Made by a program: the position numbers and the translations under genes
Shown here: positions 1 to 7,546 of the stretch, in pieces
Layout: each line of letters begins with the position of its first letter
How positions within the stretch are numbered: position 1 is the first letter of the stretch
Notes under the pieces: generated by a model
Told to the model about the DNA's origin: nothing
The model's input: only the letters and a program-made list of their open reading frames with translations
The model's database searches: none
From: Actinomycetota bacterium
GTDB lineage: Bacteria; Actinomycetota; Thermoleophilia; Solirubrobacterales; 70-9
NCBI GenBank assembly: GCA_018268415.1
Contig: JAFDWO010000008.1
Coordinates: forward strand, 1-64,000
Length of the DNA stretch: 64,000 nucleotides
Reading direction: 5' to 3'

Positions 1-384
1 CGCACGGACCCGTCACGGAGGTCCGACCTTCCCCCGTCCCTGTGTCCCCCCTCATCCCTGTGTCGTCTTTTTCACGACCCCCTCCCATCCCTGTCCCGCC
101 TTTTTCACGACCCCCTACCGTCCCCGTGCCCGCCTTCCCCACGACCCCCTCCCGTCCCGGGCGCCTCATGGCGCTCACAGCCTGCCAGGAGCGCCATGAG
201 GCGCCCGGGACGCAACTCGGACGGGTGTGCGGCCCGGGGTCGCGGCCACGCGCCCCGCGGCGCAGCTCGGACGGGCGCACGGGCCGGGGTCGCGCCGCTT
301 CTCGGACGGGTGCGGGGCCGCAGTTCGCGCCGCAACTCGGACGGCCGCGCGCCCGGCGTCGCGCCCGCCTCGTCCCGTCCCGCC
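1..384 (-). repeat. Dispersed hairpin repeat, copy 1 (R1)
   Basis: This is a non-coding repeat in inverted orientation to the copies at 4555-4812 and 63720-64000. It holds a perfect hairpin with 22-bp arms (155-176 and 189-210) and a 12-nt loop, ACAGCCTGCCAG. On one side (211-384) are degenerate tandem units of roughly 50-60 bp containing CAACTCGGACGGG-type cores. On the other side are runs ending in CCCCCTCCCGTCCC and short CGTCACGG motifs. The low-complexity, strongly biased sequence produces open frames on both strands that I do not believe. The function is unknown. The copy stops exactly where the NUDIX gene ends. Confidence 0.85.
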
Positions 385-879
385 TCAGGCGACCTGGAAG
401 GTCCCGGTCCGGAGGTAGGCGAGCAGTAGCTCGACTGCGCGGGCGGTCGAGTCCTCGAAGGGCTGTGGCAGGTCGGTCGGGTCGGCGAAGCGCAGGTCCG
501 TCGTCTCGATCCCGTCGGGTGTGGGCTCGCCGTCCCACCGGCGCACCAGGAAGCACATCGAGAAGTAGTGGGCGACGTCACCATTGGGGTAGTGGAGGGT
601 GTGCCGGTCGGCTTCCGAGAAGCAGGCAACCGGGATCAGGTCGTCCTCTCGGACGACCAGCCCGGTCTCCTCGCGCAGCTCGGTCGTCGCCGTCCGCGCA
701 AAGCTCCCGCCCACCTCCGCCGCCCCTCCGGGCAGGCACCAGGTCCCGTCGTCCCCGCGCCGGGCGAAGAGGACCTTGCCGTCCTCCCGCTGCGCCGCGA
801 CCGCCGCTCCCGGCGTGAGGACGAGGTCGTGTCCGATCTTCTGTCGGAGTCCCCAGAGGTATGAGCCTTCGAAGGCCAA
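385..879 (-). CDS. NUDIX hydrolase
   Basis: A 164-residue NUDIX-fold hydrolase, expected to cleave a nucleoside-diphosphate-linked substrate in the cytosol; the substrate cannot be told. The Nudix box lies at about residues 51-74 and ends TELREETGL, so the metal-binding EExG core is present. Two consensus positions are changed: the first Glu is Gly (G58) and the Arg of REUxEE is Thr (T66). The frame stays open upstream, but there it reads straight through tRNA-Ala, so the longer version is an artefact. The only start clear of the tRNA is TTG at 879, giving MAFEGSYLWGLRQKIG, which fits the N-terminus I remember for this family. No good ribosome-binding site is visible because the tRNA 3' end is 5 bases upstream. 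The gene ends against repeat R1. Confidence 0.85.
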   Translation of the reverse strand: MAFEGSYLWGLRQKIGHDLVLTPGAAVAAQREDGKVLFARRGDDGTWCLPGGAAEVGGSFARTATTELREETGLVVREDDLIPVACFSEADRHTLHYPNGDVAHYFSMCFLVRRWDGEPTPDGIETTDLRFADPTDLPQPFEDSTARAVELLLAYLRTGTFQVA

Positions 880-884
880 GAGAG

Positions 885-957
885 TGGAGCCAACCGGGAT
901 CGAACCGGTGACCTCCTGCTTGCAAAGCAGGCGCTCTGCCAGCTGAGCTATGGCCCC
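885..957 (-). tRNA. tRNA-Ala (anticodon TGC)
   Basis: The minus strand folds into a complete 73-nt cloverleaf. The acceptor stem GGGGCCA pairs with TGGCTCC (one G-U pair). The D arm is GCTC/GAGC, the anticodon stem CCTGC/GCAGG encloses loop TTTGCAA with anticodon TGC, and the T arm is ACCGG-TTCGATC-CCGGT. The discriminator base is A and CCA is not encoded. It lies immediately upstream of the NUDIX gene on the same strand and may be co-transcribed with it. Confidence 0.97.
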
Positions 958-1040
958 TCCGGCACCAGTGTAAGCAACCGCCCGCCGGCTGTTCTTTTTG
1001 GTACCCACGGCGCCATAAGGAACAGCCGGCCGACGGGGAC

Positions 1041-1808
1041 TCAGCGCACCACGGCGCGTTTGTATTTCGCCACGGCGAGGACGCCGAAGACGGCGGCGAT
1101 GCCGACCGACCAGGCGATGGCGCCCCAGATGGTGTTACCGGCGGGATCGCCGATGAAGAGGGCGCGGATCGCGTTGACGGTGATCGAGAAGGGGTTCCAT
1201 TCGGCGAACCACTGGAGGGCGGCGGGCATCGTTTCCGGCGGGACGAAGGCGGAGGAGACGAAGGTGAGGGGGAAGATGACGATGAAGCCGAGGCTCTGGG
1301 CCGCCTCCGGAGAGGACGAGGTGAGGCCGATGAAGGCGAAGACCCAACTGAAGGCATAACCGAAGAGGAGCAGGAGGAGGATCCCGGCGACGACGTGGAG
1401 GAACGGGCTTTCGAAGCTGAAGCCGATGATCACGCCGACCACCAGCATCACCGTGATCGAGATGCCGTTGGTGACGATGTCGGAGAGCGTGCGCCCGGCG
1501 AGGACGGCGGAGCGCGACATCGGCAGCGACCGGAAGCGGTCCACAAGGCCTTTTCGCAGGTCCTCGGCGATCCCCATCGCGGTGACGAAGCCGCCGAAGG
1601 CCATCGTCTGGACGAGGATCCCGGGGATCAGGAAGTTGATGTAGCTGTGGCCGGGGGTCGGGATCGCGCCGCCGAAGACGTAGGCGAAGAGCAGCACGAA
1701 CATGATCGGCTGCACGGTGAAGGCGAGCAGCAGGTCGGGCGCCCGCGCGATGCGCAGGAAGTTGCGTTTGGCCAGCACGAGCGTGTCGGAGATCGCCGTT
1801 CCCCTCAT
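1041..1808 (-). CDS. ABC-2 type transporter permease (DrrB-like)
   Basis: A 255-residue integral membrane protein with about six hydrophobic segments, of the ABC-2 export permease type. The conserved cytoplasmic region between the second and third segments reads MGIAEDLRKGLVDRFRSLP, typical of the drug/lipid-exporter permeases related to DrrB. It should pair with the ATPase encoded just upstream to form an exporter; the substrate is unknown. Its ATG overlaps the TGA of the ATPase gene (ATGA, 1805-1808), so the two are very likely translationally coupled. The length is normal for the family. Confidence 0.93.
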   Translation of the reverse strand: MRGTAISDTLVLAKRNFLRIARAPDLLLAFTVQPIMFVLLFAYVFGGAIPTPGHSYINFLIPGILVQTMAFGGFVTAMGIAEDLRKGLVDRFRSLPMSRSAVLAGRTLSDIVTNGISITVMLVVGVIIGFSFESPFLHVVAGILLLLLFGYAFSWVFAFIGLTSSSPEAAQSLGFIVIFPLTFVSSAFVPPETMPAALQWFAEWNPFSITVNAIRALFIGDPAGNTIWGAIAWSVGIAAVFGVLAVAKYKRAVVR

Positions 1809-2773
1809 CCGTCCCCCTCTCCCTCCTCGTCCTCTTCCGCCGCGTGGCCGGTCAGCTTGAGGAAGACATCATCGAGGGTCGGTCGGTGCATCGAGATGTC
1901 GTCGATGCCGACGCCGGCGTCGTTCAGCCGCTGGACCGCCGCGGCGATCGTCCCTTTGCGCTCCGCCACGGGCACTCGCAGGACGATCCCGTCGCGCTCC
2001 GGGGGCGCCGAGCAGACCCCGACCAGGGCCGCGATCGCCGCGGCCGCCGCGTCGGCCGACTCCAGCGTCACCTCGAGCGCCTCGCCGCCGACCTGGTCCT
2101 TCAGCTCGTCCGAGGAGCCCTCGGCGATCACCCGGCCATGGTCGATCACCGAGATGCGGTCGGCGAGCCGGTCGGCCTCGTCGAGGTACTGGGTGGTGAG
2201 CAGCACCGTCGTCCCCTCGGCGACCCGGCCTTCGATCGTCTCCCAGAGGCCGATGCGACTGCGCGGGTCGAGCCCCGTCGTCGGCTCGTCGAGGAAGAGG
2301 ACGGGTGGGCGCGCCACCAGCGCCGCGGCGAGGTCGAGGCGCCGCCGCATCCCGCCCGAGTAGGTGCGGACGAGGCGCCCGCCCGCTTCCTCGAGGTCGA
2401 AGCGCTCCAGCAGCTCCGTCGCCCGCTCCTTCGGCTCGCCCTTCGGCAGGTGGTACAGCTGCCCGACCATCTGCAGGTTCTCGAAGCCGGTGAGGTTTTC
2501 GTCGACCGCCGCGTATTGACCGGCGAGGCCGATGCGCCGGCGCAGCTCCTGCGCCTGCGCGGCGACGTCGAGCCCGGCGACGCGAGCATTGCCGCCGTCG
2601 GCCGGGAGCAGCGTCGTGAGGATGCGGACCGCCGTGGTCTTCCCCGCCCCGTTCGGGCCCAGCAGCCCGAGCACGGTACCGGCAGGCGCGCTCAGGTCGA
2701 CGCCGTCGAGCGCCCGTACGTCGCCGTAGGACTTGATCAGGCCCTCGGCCTCGATCGCGGTCTCAGTCGAGAT
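1805..2773 (-). CDS. ABC transporter ATP-binding protein (DrrA-like)
   Basis: A 322-residue ATPase energising the permease at 1041-1808. Visible motifs are Walker A GPNGAGKT (about 39-46), Q-loop Gln (about 87), signature YSGGM (138-142) and Walker B VLFLDEP (158-164). In place of the H-loop His it has TTQYLDEAD, normal for the DrrA subfamily. The open frame runs far upstream, but that part is antisense-like sequence inside the preceding gene. There is no ATG, GTG or TTG near the domain boundary. An ATC at 2773 preceded by AAGGA with 5-nt spacing gives MSTETAIEAEGLIKSYG, which fits the family, so I choose it. It overlaps the end of the acidic-protein gene by 11 bases, so all three genes form one operon. 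Confidence 0.92.
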   Translation of the reverse strand: MSTETAIEAEGLIKSYGDVRALDGVDLSAPAGTVLGLLGPNGAGKTTAVRILTTLLPADGGNARVAGLDVAAQAQELRRRIGLAGQYAAVDENLTGFENLQMVGQLYHLPKGEPKERATELLERFDLEEAGGRLVRTYSGGMRRRLDLAAALVARPPVLFLDEPTTGLDPRSRIGLWETIEGRVAEGTTVLLTTQYLDEADRLADRISVIDHGRVIAEGSSDELKDQVGGEALEVTLESADAAAAAIAALVGVCSAPPERDGIVLRVPVAERKGTIAAAVQRLNDAGVGIDDISMHRPTLDDVFLKLTGHAAEEDEEGEGDG

Positions 2774-4331
2774 CGAAATCCTTCGGTGGCTTCTGCTCGA
2801 ACCAGAGGTCGTCGTCCTCCGGTGCGTCTTCGAGGAAGCGCGGGGTGTCTTCGAGCACGTCCTCATGGCCCGTTTCCGGGTCGTACTCGGTCTCGTCCTC
2901 GTCGTCCTCGACGGGCTCCTCGGCCGCTTCGGCCTCCTCGGCACGGCGCAGCACTTCCTGCGAGGGGTCGTCCTCGTAGGGACGCTCCCGCTGGGACTCG
3001 AAGTCGAAGATGCCGCCGCCCTTCTCGGCGGGCTCGTCCTTGTACTGCGGCATTGCGAGGTGCTCGTCGGTCGGCGGCAGCGGCGCCTCGAGCGCCTGGT
3101 CGAGCTCGTCGGAGAGCCGCTGTTCGTTGAAGAAGTCGAATTCGGCGGAGCCCTCCTCGGGCTCGGCCTCGGCGGGTGGGTGCCCGGCGACCTCCGCGTC
3201 GGGCCCACGGCTTTCGAGCGGCGGCTGCTCGTAGAGCCGGGCTTGCGGATCGACCTCCTCGGGGGCGGGCGGCGCGGCCTGCGGATGCTCCTGGGCGGCG
3301 TCGACCAGCTCCTCGTCGGTCGGGCTCGCCTGCTCACCGGTCGCCGGTGCCGCGGCGGCGGCCTCCGCCTCCACGTGCGCCTGCACGTCGAACATCTGCG
3401 TCGGCTGGTCGGCGATCGCGTGGCGCTCCTCGGTGCTGGGACCGGGGTCGGCGACGATCTTGTGCTCGCCGGCGGGGTGATCCTCCTCGGCCGGCGGCTC
3501 GGGCGCCTCGTCGGTCGGGAGCGCGGCCTCGCGGGCGAGGGCCGCGGCGTCGGTGGTTGACGGGGCGGCATCGTCGGTTGCGAGGGCCGCGGCGTCGTCG
3601 GTGGGGCCCGCGGCCTCGGCGGCCCGCGGCGCGCCGGCGTCGTCGGTGGCGGGCGCGGCGTCGTCGCTCGGCGGCACCGGCCGCTCATCGGTGGTGGGCA
3701 TCGGCTCTTCGCTCGGCAGCGCCAGGGTCTGGTCGAAGAACACCGGACCGCCCTCCGCCGCGGACGGTGGGGGGGCCTCCCCGGACGGCGGTTCCGGGGC
3801 CTGGTCGAAGAAGGTCGGGGCGGTTTCCTCGGTGGGTGCCGCGGGTGCCTCGCCGGTCGGCGGCGCCAGGTCGGCGGCCCGGGCCTCGCCGGGCGGCGGC
3901 GGGAGCGGCACGCCGGCCGCGTCGCTCGGGCTCGGCGGCGGCGCCTGGGGGGCCGGGGACAGCTCGTCCTCGAAGGTCGGCGCGGCCCCCTCGCTCGTCG
4001 GCGCCTCCTCCCTCGGCGGCGCCGGCGCGGCGGCATCGACGGCGGGGCTCGGACCCGGATCCTCCTCGGCGGGCGGCGCCTCCTGCAGGTCGGTGAGGTT
4101 GGGACGGCGGCCGCTTCGCTCGCCTTCGTCGCCGATCTCCGGCACCTCGGCGGCGGCCTCGCCCGGGGACCTCAGGAACTCGGTCGGTGCCTCGGCGAAG
4201 GGGTCGAGGTCGTCCGGACGCTGGGGCGGGCCAAACGCCTCGTCCTCGAGCCGTTTCACCTCCGCATCGTCCGCGCCGTGGGCGCGCTTCAGTTCCAGGT
4301 GCTCGCGTATTGCGTCGTCAAGAATGCTCAT
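2763..4331 (-). CDS. Acidic, Pro/Ala-rich low-complexity protein of unknown function
   Basis: A 522-residue, very acidic and mostly disordered protein. The N-terminus (MSILDDAIREHLELKRAHGA) is predicted helical. The middle is long Ala/Pro/Glu/Asp-rich repeats such as PPSDDAAPATDD. The C-terminus is a short aromatic/acidic block ending WFEQKPPKDFDLD. I recall proteins with the same N- and C-terminal blocks in other Thermoleophilia, but know no function. The start is ATG at 4331 with GGGAG about 8 bases upstream. It leads an apparent operon with the ABC exporter genes. The low complexity generates long false open frames on both strands across 1.8-4.7 kb. Confidence 0.8.
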   Translation of the reverse strand: MSILDDAIREHLELKRAHGADDAEVKRLEDEAFGPPQRPDDLDPFAEAPTEFLRSPGEAAAEVPEIGDEGERSGRRPNLTDLQEAPPAEEDPGPSPAVDAAAPAPPREEAPTSEGAAPTFEDELSPAPQAPPPSPSDAAGVPLPPPPGEARAADLAPPTGEAPAAPTEETAPTFFDQAPEPPSGEAPPPSAAEGGPVFFDQTLALPSEEPMPTTDERPVPPSDDAAPATDDAGAPRAAEAAGPTDDAAALATDDAAPSTTDAAALAREAALPTDEAPEPPAEEDHPAGEHKIVADPGPSTEERHAIADQPTQMFDVQAHVEAEAAAAAPATGEQASPTDEELVDAAQEHPQAAPPAPEEVDPQARLYEQPPLESRGPDAEVAGHPPAEAEPEEGSAEFDFFNEQRLSDELDQALEAPLPPTDEHLAMPQYKDEPAEKGGGIFDFESQRERPYEDDPSQEVLRRAEEAEAAEEPVEDDEDETEYDPETGHEDVLEDTPRFLEDAPEDDDLWFEQKPPKDFDLD

Positions 4332-4554
4332 CTGGACTCCCGTGCTGGGAAGGTTCCAAAGACTAGGCGCTATTCCTTGCCGCTGCGCCCCGCTGGGCGG
4401 GACTTCCCATGCTTTTCACGATTCGACCCCCGAGCCCCCACGGTACCCGACTGTCGCTCCGAGCTCGGCCCGCGCTCACATGGCTGGACGAAAGGCCTGG
4501 GTGCGGCGTTTCGCGGGGGTCGGGGAGCGGCTGCTTGGGGTGGTGGGTTTGAGG
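4332..4554. other. Promoter-proximal intergenic stretch
   Basis: This is the 5' flank of the acidic-protein gene. I see no gene in it. It runs into repeat R2, and the non-coding stretch continues to 5505; the repeats and hairpins found there are listed separately. Confidence 0.6.
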
Positions 4555-4812
4555 TGCCGCGCGGGTTTGGACGGCGGGGCCGTCCGAGTTGCGCCGCGGG
4601 GCGCGTGGCCGCGCGACCCCGGCCACCCCACCCGTCCGAGTTGCGTCCCGGGCGCCTCATGGCGCTCCTGGCAGGCTGTGACCGCCATGAGGCGCCCGGG
4701 ACGGGAGGGGGTCGTGGGGAAGACGACGCAGGGACGGGAGGGGTCGTGAAAAAGGGGGGACAGGGATGAGGGGAGACGCAGGGACGGGGGGAGGTCGGAC
4801 TTCCGTGACGGT
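4555..4812 (+). repeat. Dispersed hairpin repeat, copy 2 (R2)
   Basis: Second copy of the R family, inverted relative to R1. The hairpin arms are 4646-4667 and 4680-4701 (22 bp with one mismatch) around loop CTGGCAGGCTGT, the reverse complement of the R1 loop. Two tandem units with CGTCCGAGTTGCG cores lie to the left. To the right, sequence matching the reverse complement of positions 1-150 continues as far as TTCCGTGACGG. R1 and R2 thus flank the first operon and tRNA-Ala as inverted repeats. Confidence 0.85.
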
Positions 4813-4892
4813 TATGCCCGAGAGCGAGGTCCAGGAGGACCGATCGGTCACAAAGATGCCGGGAACGTCACGCTTTCCTGAACCTTCGGTCC

Positions 4893-4923
4893 GTTCCCGG
4901 GCCTGGAAGGAGGGCCCGGGAAC
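4893..4923. repeat. Hairpin with 11-bp arms
   Basis: GTTCCCGGGCC (4893-4903) is perfectly complementary to GGCCCGGGAAC (4913-4923), with a 9-nt loop. The first of a run of hairpins between R2 and lpdA; no T-run follows, so it does not look like a simple terminator. Confidence 0.8.
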
Positions 4924-4972
4924 GCGCTGCGTGCTTTGACCCCCCTATACGGTGGAAAACCCACGCAGCGCG
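4923..4972. repeat. Inverted repeat with 11-bp arms
   Basis: CGCGCTGCGTG (4923-4933) pairs with CACGCAGCGCG (4962-4972) across 28 bases. It abuts the preceding hairpin, sharing one base. Confidence 0.75.
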
Positions 4973-5019
4973 TCCGTGACGGTTGGACAACACGGGAGGA
5001 GGCGTGGAGTTCCCTGCGT

Positions 5020-5109
5020 CTCCGTGACGAGGTCTCCCTTCGGTGGCGGTCCCGTCACGGAACGGTCGCACCCACCGGCCCCCGGGGCCGGGATCGGGGG
5101 GTCCGTGGG
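5020..5109. repeat. 90-bp direct repeat, copy 1
   Basis: Nearly identical to 5202-5291. It contains TCCGTGACG and CGTCACGGA as inverted arms and a CCCCCGGGGCCGGGATCGGG block. No coding signal is visible. Confidence 0.85.
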
Positions 5110-5119
5110 ACGCGCGTCG

Positions 5120-5146
5120 AGTTTTGGTTGCTGTGCAAGCAAAACT
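5120..5146. repeat. AT-rich hairpin between the direct repeats
   Basis: AGTTTTGGTTGC (5120-5131) and GCAAGCAAAACT (5135-5146) pair in 11 of 12 positions around a TGT loop. It is notably AT-rich for this region and sits between the two 90-bp direct repeats. Confidence 0.75.
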
Positions 5147-5201
5147 AAACACGGAGATCCTTGAGCAATGGCCGGGGCAGGAGGGGTGACGTTCCCGGGA
5201 T

Positions 5202-5291
5202 CTCCGTGACGAGGTCTCCCTTCGGTGACGGTCCCGTCACGGAACGGTCGCACCCTCCGGCCCCCGGGGCCGGGATCGGGAGGGTCTGTGG
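5202..5291. repeat. 90-bp direct repeat, copy 2
   Basis: Second copy of the 5020-5109 repeat with a handful of substitutions. In this copy one segment is the 16-bp palindrome-like GTGACGGTCCCGTCAC. Confidence 0.85.
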
Positions 5292-5389
5292 GGGCGCCGT
5301 GTCCCTCGCGTGAGGGATCCGCCACGCTCGCCCGCGCCCTCCCGCGGGGGCCTTCCGTGCTTCCCCCCGCCCGCTCCCCGCACCCCCGG

Positions 5390-5435
5390 CCGTCTCGGCG
5401 ACGGCCACAGCCTGCCAGGGCCGTGGACGAGACGG
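5390..5435. repeat. Hairpin sharing the R-family loop on a different stem
   Basis: Arms CCGTCTC/GAGACGG and ACGGCC/GGCCGT, separated by a GGCG/GGAC internal loop, enclose loop ACAGCCTGCCAG (5407-5418). That 12-nt loop is identical to the loop of R1 and the complement of those of R2 and R3, but the stem sequence is unrelated. Confidence 0.8.
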
Positions 5436-5505
5436 CCGCATCCCTTGCCGCTGCGGGCGGCAGCTTCCCCAGGGCCGGGGGCCCCTCGGGGAGCGGACTC
5501 AGCCG

Positions 5506-6873
5506 TTAGGCGTGGATGGCCCAGCCGTCGACCGCGCGGGCCGCGTCGAGGACCGCCTCCGACACCGTCGGGTGCGGGTGCACGATCCGGGCCAGCTCCT
5601 GGGCGCCGCCCTCGAGGGCCATCACGGCGACCAGCTCGGCGATCATGTCGCAGGCGCGATTGCCGACCACGTGAGCGCCGAGGATCTCGCCGTACTTGGC
5701 GTCGACCACGAGCTTGACGATTCCGTCTTTGTCGTCGTAGACCGTGCCCGCGCCCTCGCCGGAGATTTTCTGTTTGCCGACCTTCACCTCGTGGCCGGCC
5801 TCCTTGGCGGCCGCCTCGGTGAGGCCGACGCTGGCGACCTGCGGGTGGGTGAAGGTGGCGCCCACCAGGAGCTCCTGGTCGACCGGGTGGGTGTCGACGC
5901 CCGCCGCGCTCTCGACCGCCACCACGCCCTCCTCCTCGGCCTTGTGGGCGAGGGCCTTCTTGTTGACCAGGTCGCCGATCGCGAAGATCTTGGGGTTGGT
6001 GGTGCGCTGGAACTCGTCGACCTTGATTTTGCGGCCGCCCTCCTCCAACTGCACGCCCGCGGCCTCGAGCCCGAGGCCCTCGGTGTCGGGGCCGCGCCCG
6101 CCGGCGACGCAGAGATAGTCGACCTCGGCCGACTTGTCGCCGTAGGTGAACTTGACCGAGCCCTCGCCGACCTCGACGTTCTCCACCGGCGCTCCGGTCG
6201 AGATCTCGATGCCCTGTTTCTTGAAGACCCGTTCGACGATCTTCGCGGTGTCCTTGTCCTCGGCGGGGAGGATCTGGTCGAGCATCTCGATCAGGATCAC
6301 CTCGGTGCCGAGGCGCGCGTAGGCGGAAGCGATCTCCGAGCCCGAGGCGCCGGCGCCGACCACGGCGATCTTGCGCGGCTGCTCGGTCAGCGACCAGGCG
6401 CCCCAGGTGTCGAGGACGCGGCCGCCGAAGGGGACGCCCGGGATCGGCAGGGCGACGGAACCGGTCGCCAGGACCACGGCCTTGGCCTCGTAGGTCTCGC
6501 CGTTCACCGAGACGTTGCCGTCCGCGGTCAGCGAGCCCTCGCCCTCGATCTTCGTGATCTTGCCCTTGTCCCAGAGGAACTCGACGCCTTTGGAGAGCGA
6601 TTCCGACACCTTCGCCCGGCGTGCCTGCAGGGCGGGCCAGTCGACCGACACGTCGCCGGTGATGCCGAGCTCGGCGCCGTTCCTCACCTCGTCGTAGAGC
6701 TCCGCCGAGCGGAGGATCGTCTTCGCCGGGATGCAGGCGTAGTTGAGGCAACGGCCGCCCGGTTTGTCGCGCTCGACGACGGCCGTCTTCTGGCCCAGCT
6801 GGGCGGCTCGGATGGCCGCGACGTAACCGCCCGGGCCACCCCCGATCACGATGACATCGAAGCTCTCTGGCAT
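5506..6873 (-). CDS. lpdA: Dihydrolipoyl dehydrogenase
   Basis: A 455-residue FAD flavoprotein that reoxidises dihydrolipoamide of 2-oxoacid dehydrogenase complexes with NAD+. The N-terminal FAD motif is VIGGGPGG (about 9-16), followed by the redox-active disulfide in GGRCLNYACIPAK (C42 and C47, CX4C). The NAD-binding fold has VVGAGASGSE, and the C-terminal interface carries the catalytic HPHPTVSE. The usual T after GG in the redox motif is R here and the usual V/G pair is Y/A, which is atypical, but both cysteines are kept. I start at ATG 6873; a TTG two codons upstream is also open. No ribosome-binding site is visible, and a TATAGG-like -10 element ends about 11 bases before the ATG, so the mRNA may be almost leaderless. 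Its 3' side faces the hairpin-rich region. Confidence 0.95.
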   Translation of the reverse strand: MPESFDVIVIGGGPGGYVAAIRAAQLGQKTAVVERDKPGGRCLNYACIPAKTILRSAELYDEVRNGAELGITGDVSVDWPALQARRAKVSESLSKGVEFLWDKGKITKIEGEGSLTADGNVSVNGETYEAKAVVLATGSVALPIPGVPFGGRVLDTWGAWSLTEQPRKIAVVGAGASGSEIASAYARLGTEVILIEMLDQILPAEDKDTAKIVERVFKKQGIEISTGAPVENVEVGEGSVKFTYGDKSAEVDYLCVAGGRGPDTEGLGLEAAGVQLEEGGRKIKVDEFQRTTNPKIFAIGDLVNKKALAHKAEEEGVVAVESAAGVDTHPVDQELLVGATFTHPQVASVGLTEAAAKEAGHEVKVGKQKISGEGAGTVYDDKDGIVKLVVDAKYGEILGAHVVGNRACDMIAELVAVMALEGGAQELARIVHPHPTVSEAVLDAARAVDGWAIHA

Positions 6874-6915
6874 GGGCAACGCAGCCTATAGAACGGCATT
6901 GGCCGGGCCGGGCGC

Positions 6916-6941
6916 GGGGTGTGGCCACCCCCCGATCGGGG
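6916..6941. terminator. Overlapping GC hairpins between two minus-strand genes
   Basis: GGGGTG (6916-6921) pairs with CACCCC (6926-6931) and overlaps the perfect 12-bp palindrome CCCCGATCGGGG (6930-6941). It lies downstream of the membrane-protein gene and upstream of lpdA, and could end transcription from thiE. There is no T-run. Confidence 0.4.
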
Positions 6942-6994
6942 AACTCTGCGCGCTCAGGGGGTGATCCCGGTCGCGACCCGGCCGGCGCGCGCGG

Positions 6995-7546
6995 CTAGTG
7001 CGGCGGCATCCGTTCGAGCATCTGGATCCGGGCCATCGCCTTCACCATCAGCCAGAAGAGCGTCCCGGAGACGGCGAGGAGCCCGATCGTGACCGTGAAC
7101 TCGCCGACCGAGGTGGCGATCACGAGCAGCCCGTAGACCGCGGTGAAGATGAGGAACACCAGCACGACCTGGAAGCAGAGGACCGCCCAGTAGCGCGCCC
7201 GCCACATGCCCCAGGCGAGGACCCCCATGATCAAAGCGGGGGCGGCGACGGCGGTCAGCTTCGGGGTCGAGCCGTTCACCTTCACCCCGGCGGCGAAGGC
7301 GACGACGATCGAGATCGCCACCAGGGCGGCGAGGATCGCGGCGACCGTGACCACCGGCGGACGCTCGCCCGCGGCGAGCGGCACGAGCGCCTCGCGCGCC
7401 GCCCGGTTGCGGACCTCGGCCTTGGCGTAGCCCGCCTCCATGCGCTCGCGGGGGGTCTTGCGGGGGCGCGCCGTCGGGCCGCCGCCGCCGGCCGTGCCGC
7501 CCGCCATCCCGGCGCGCGCCTTGCGCTTCCGCGGGGCCTCAGCCAC
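6995..7546 (-). CDS. Small membrane protein of unknown function
   Basis: A 183-residue protein with a basic N-terminal cytoplasmic segment of about 60 residues (KRKARAG, TPRERMEAGYAKAEVR) and four hydrophobic segments at roughly 66-88, 97-113, 119-145 and 150-168. I do not recognise a named family, though similar basic-head/four-helix proteins occur next to thiE in related genomes as I remember them. The frame is open further upstream, but there it runs inside thiE. GTG at 7546 overlaps the thiE stop by 8 bases, indicating translational coupling, so I choose it. An internal ATG gives MAGGTAGGGG as an alternative. Confidence 0.7.
   Translation of the reverse strand: MAEAPRKRKARAGMAGGTAGGGGPTARPRKTPRERMEAGYAKAEVRNRAAREALVPLAAGERPPVVTVAAILAALVAISIVVAFAAGVKVNGSTPKLTAVAAPALIMGVLAWGMWRARYWAVLCFQVVLVFLIFTAVYGLLVIATSVGEFTVTIGLLAVSGTLFWLMVKAMARIQMLERMPPH

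Noticed and set aside
880-1008. N-terminal extension of the NUDIX protein upstream of TTG 879
   Set aside because: It is the tRNA-Ala gene read as protein.
2774-4036. Arginine-rich extension of the ABC ATPase frame
   Set aside because: It lies in a shifted frame of the acidic-protein gene and has no codon-like composition.
5512-6891. Long plus-strand frame opposite lpdA
   Set aside because: A GC-bias shadow of lpdA; the antisense protein has no domain.
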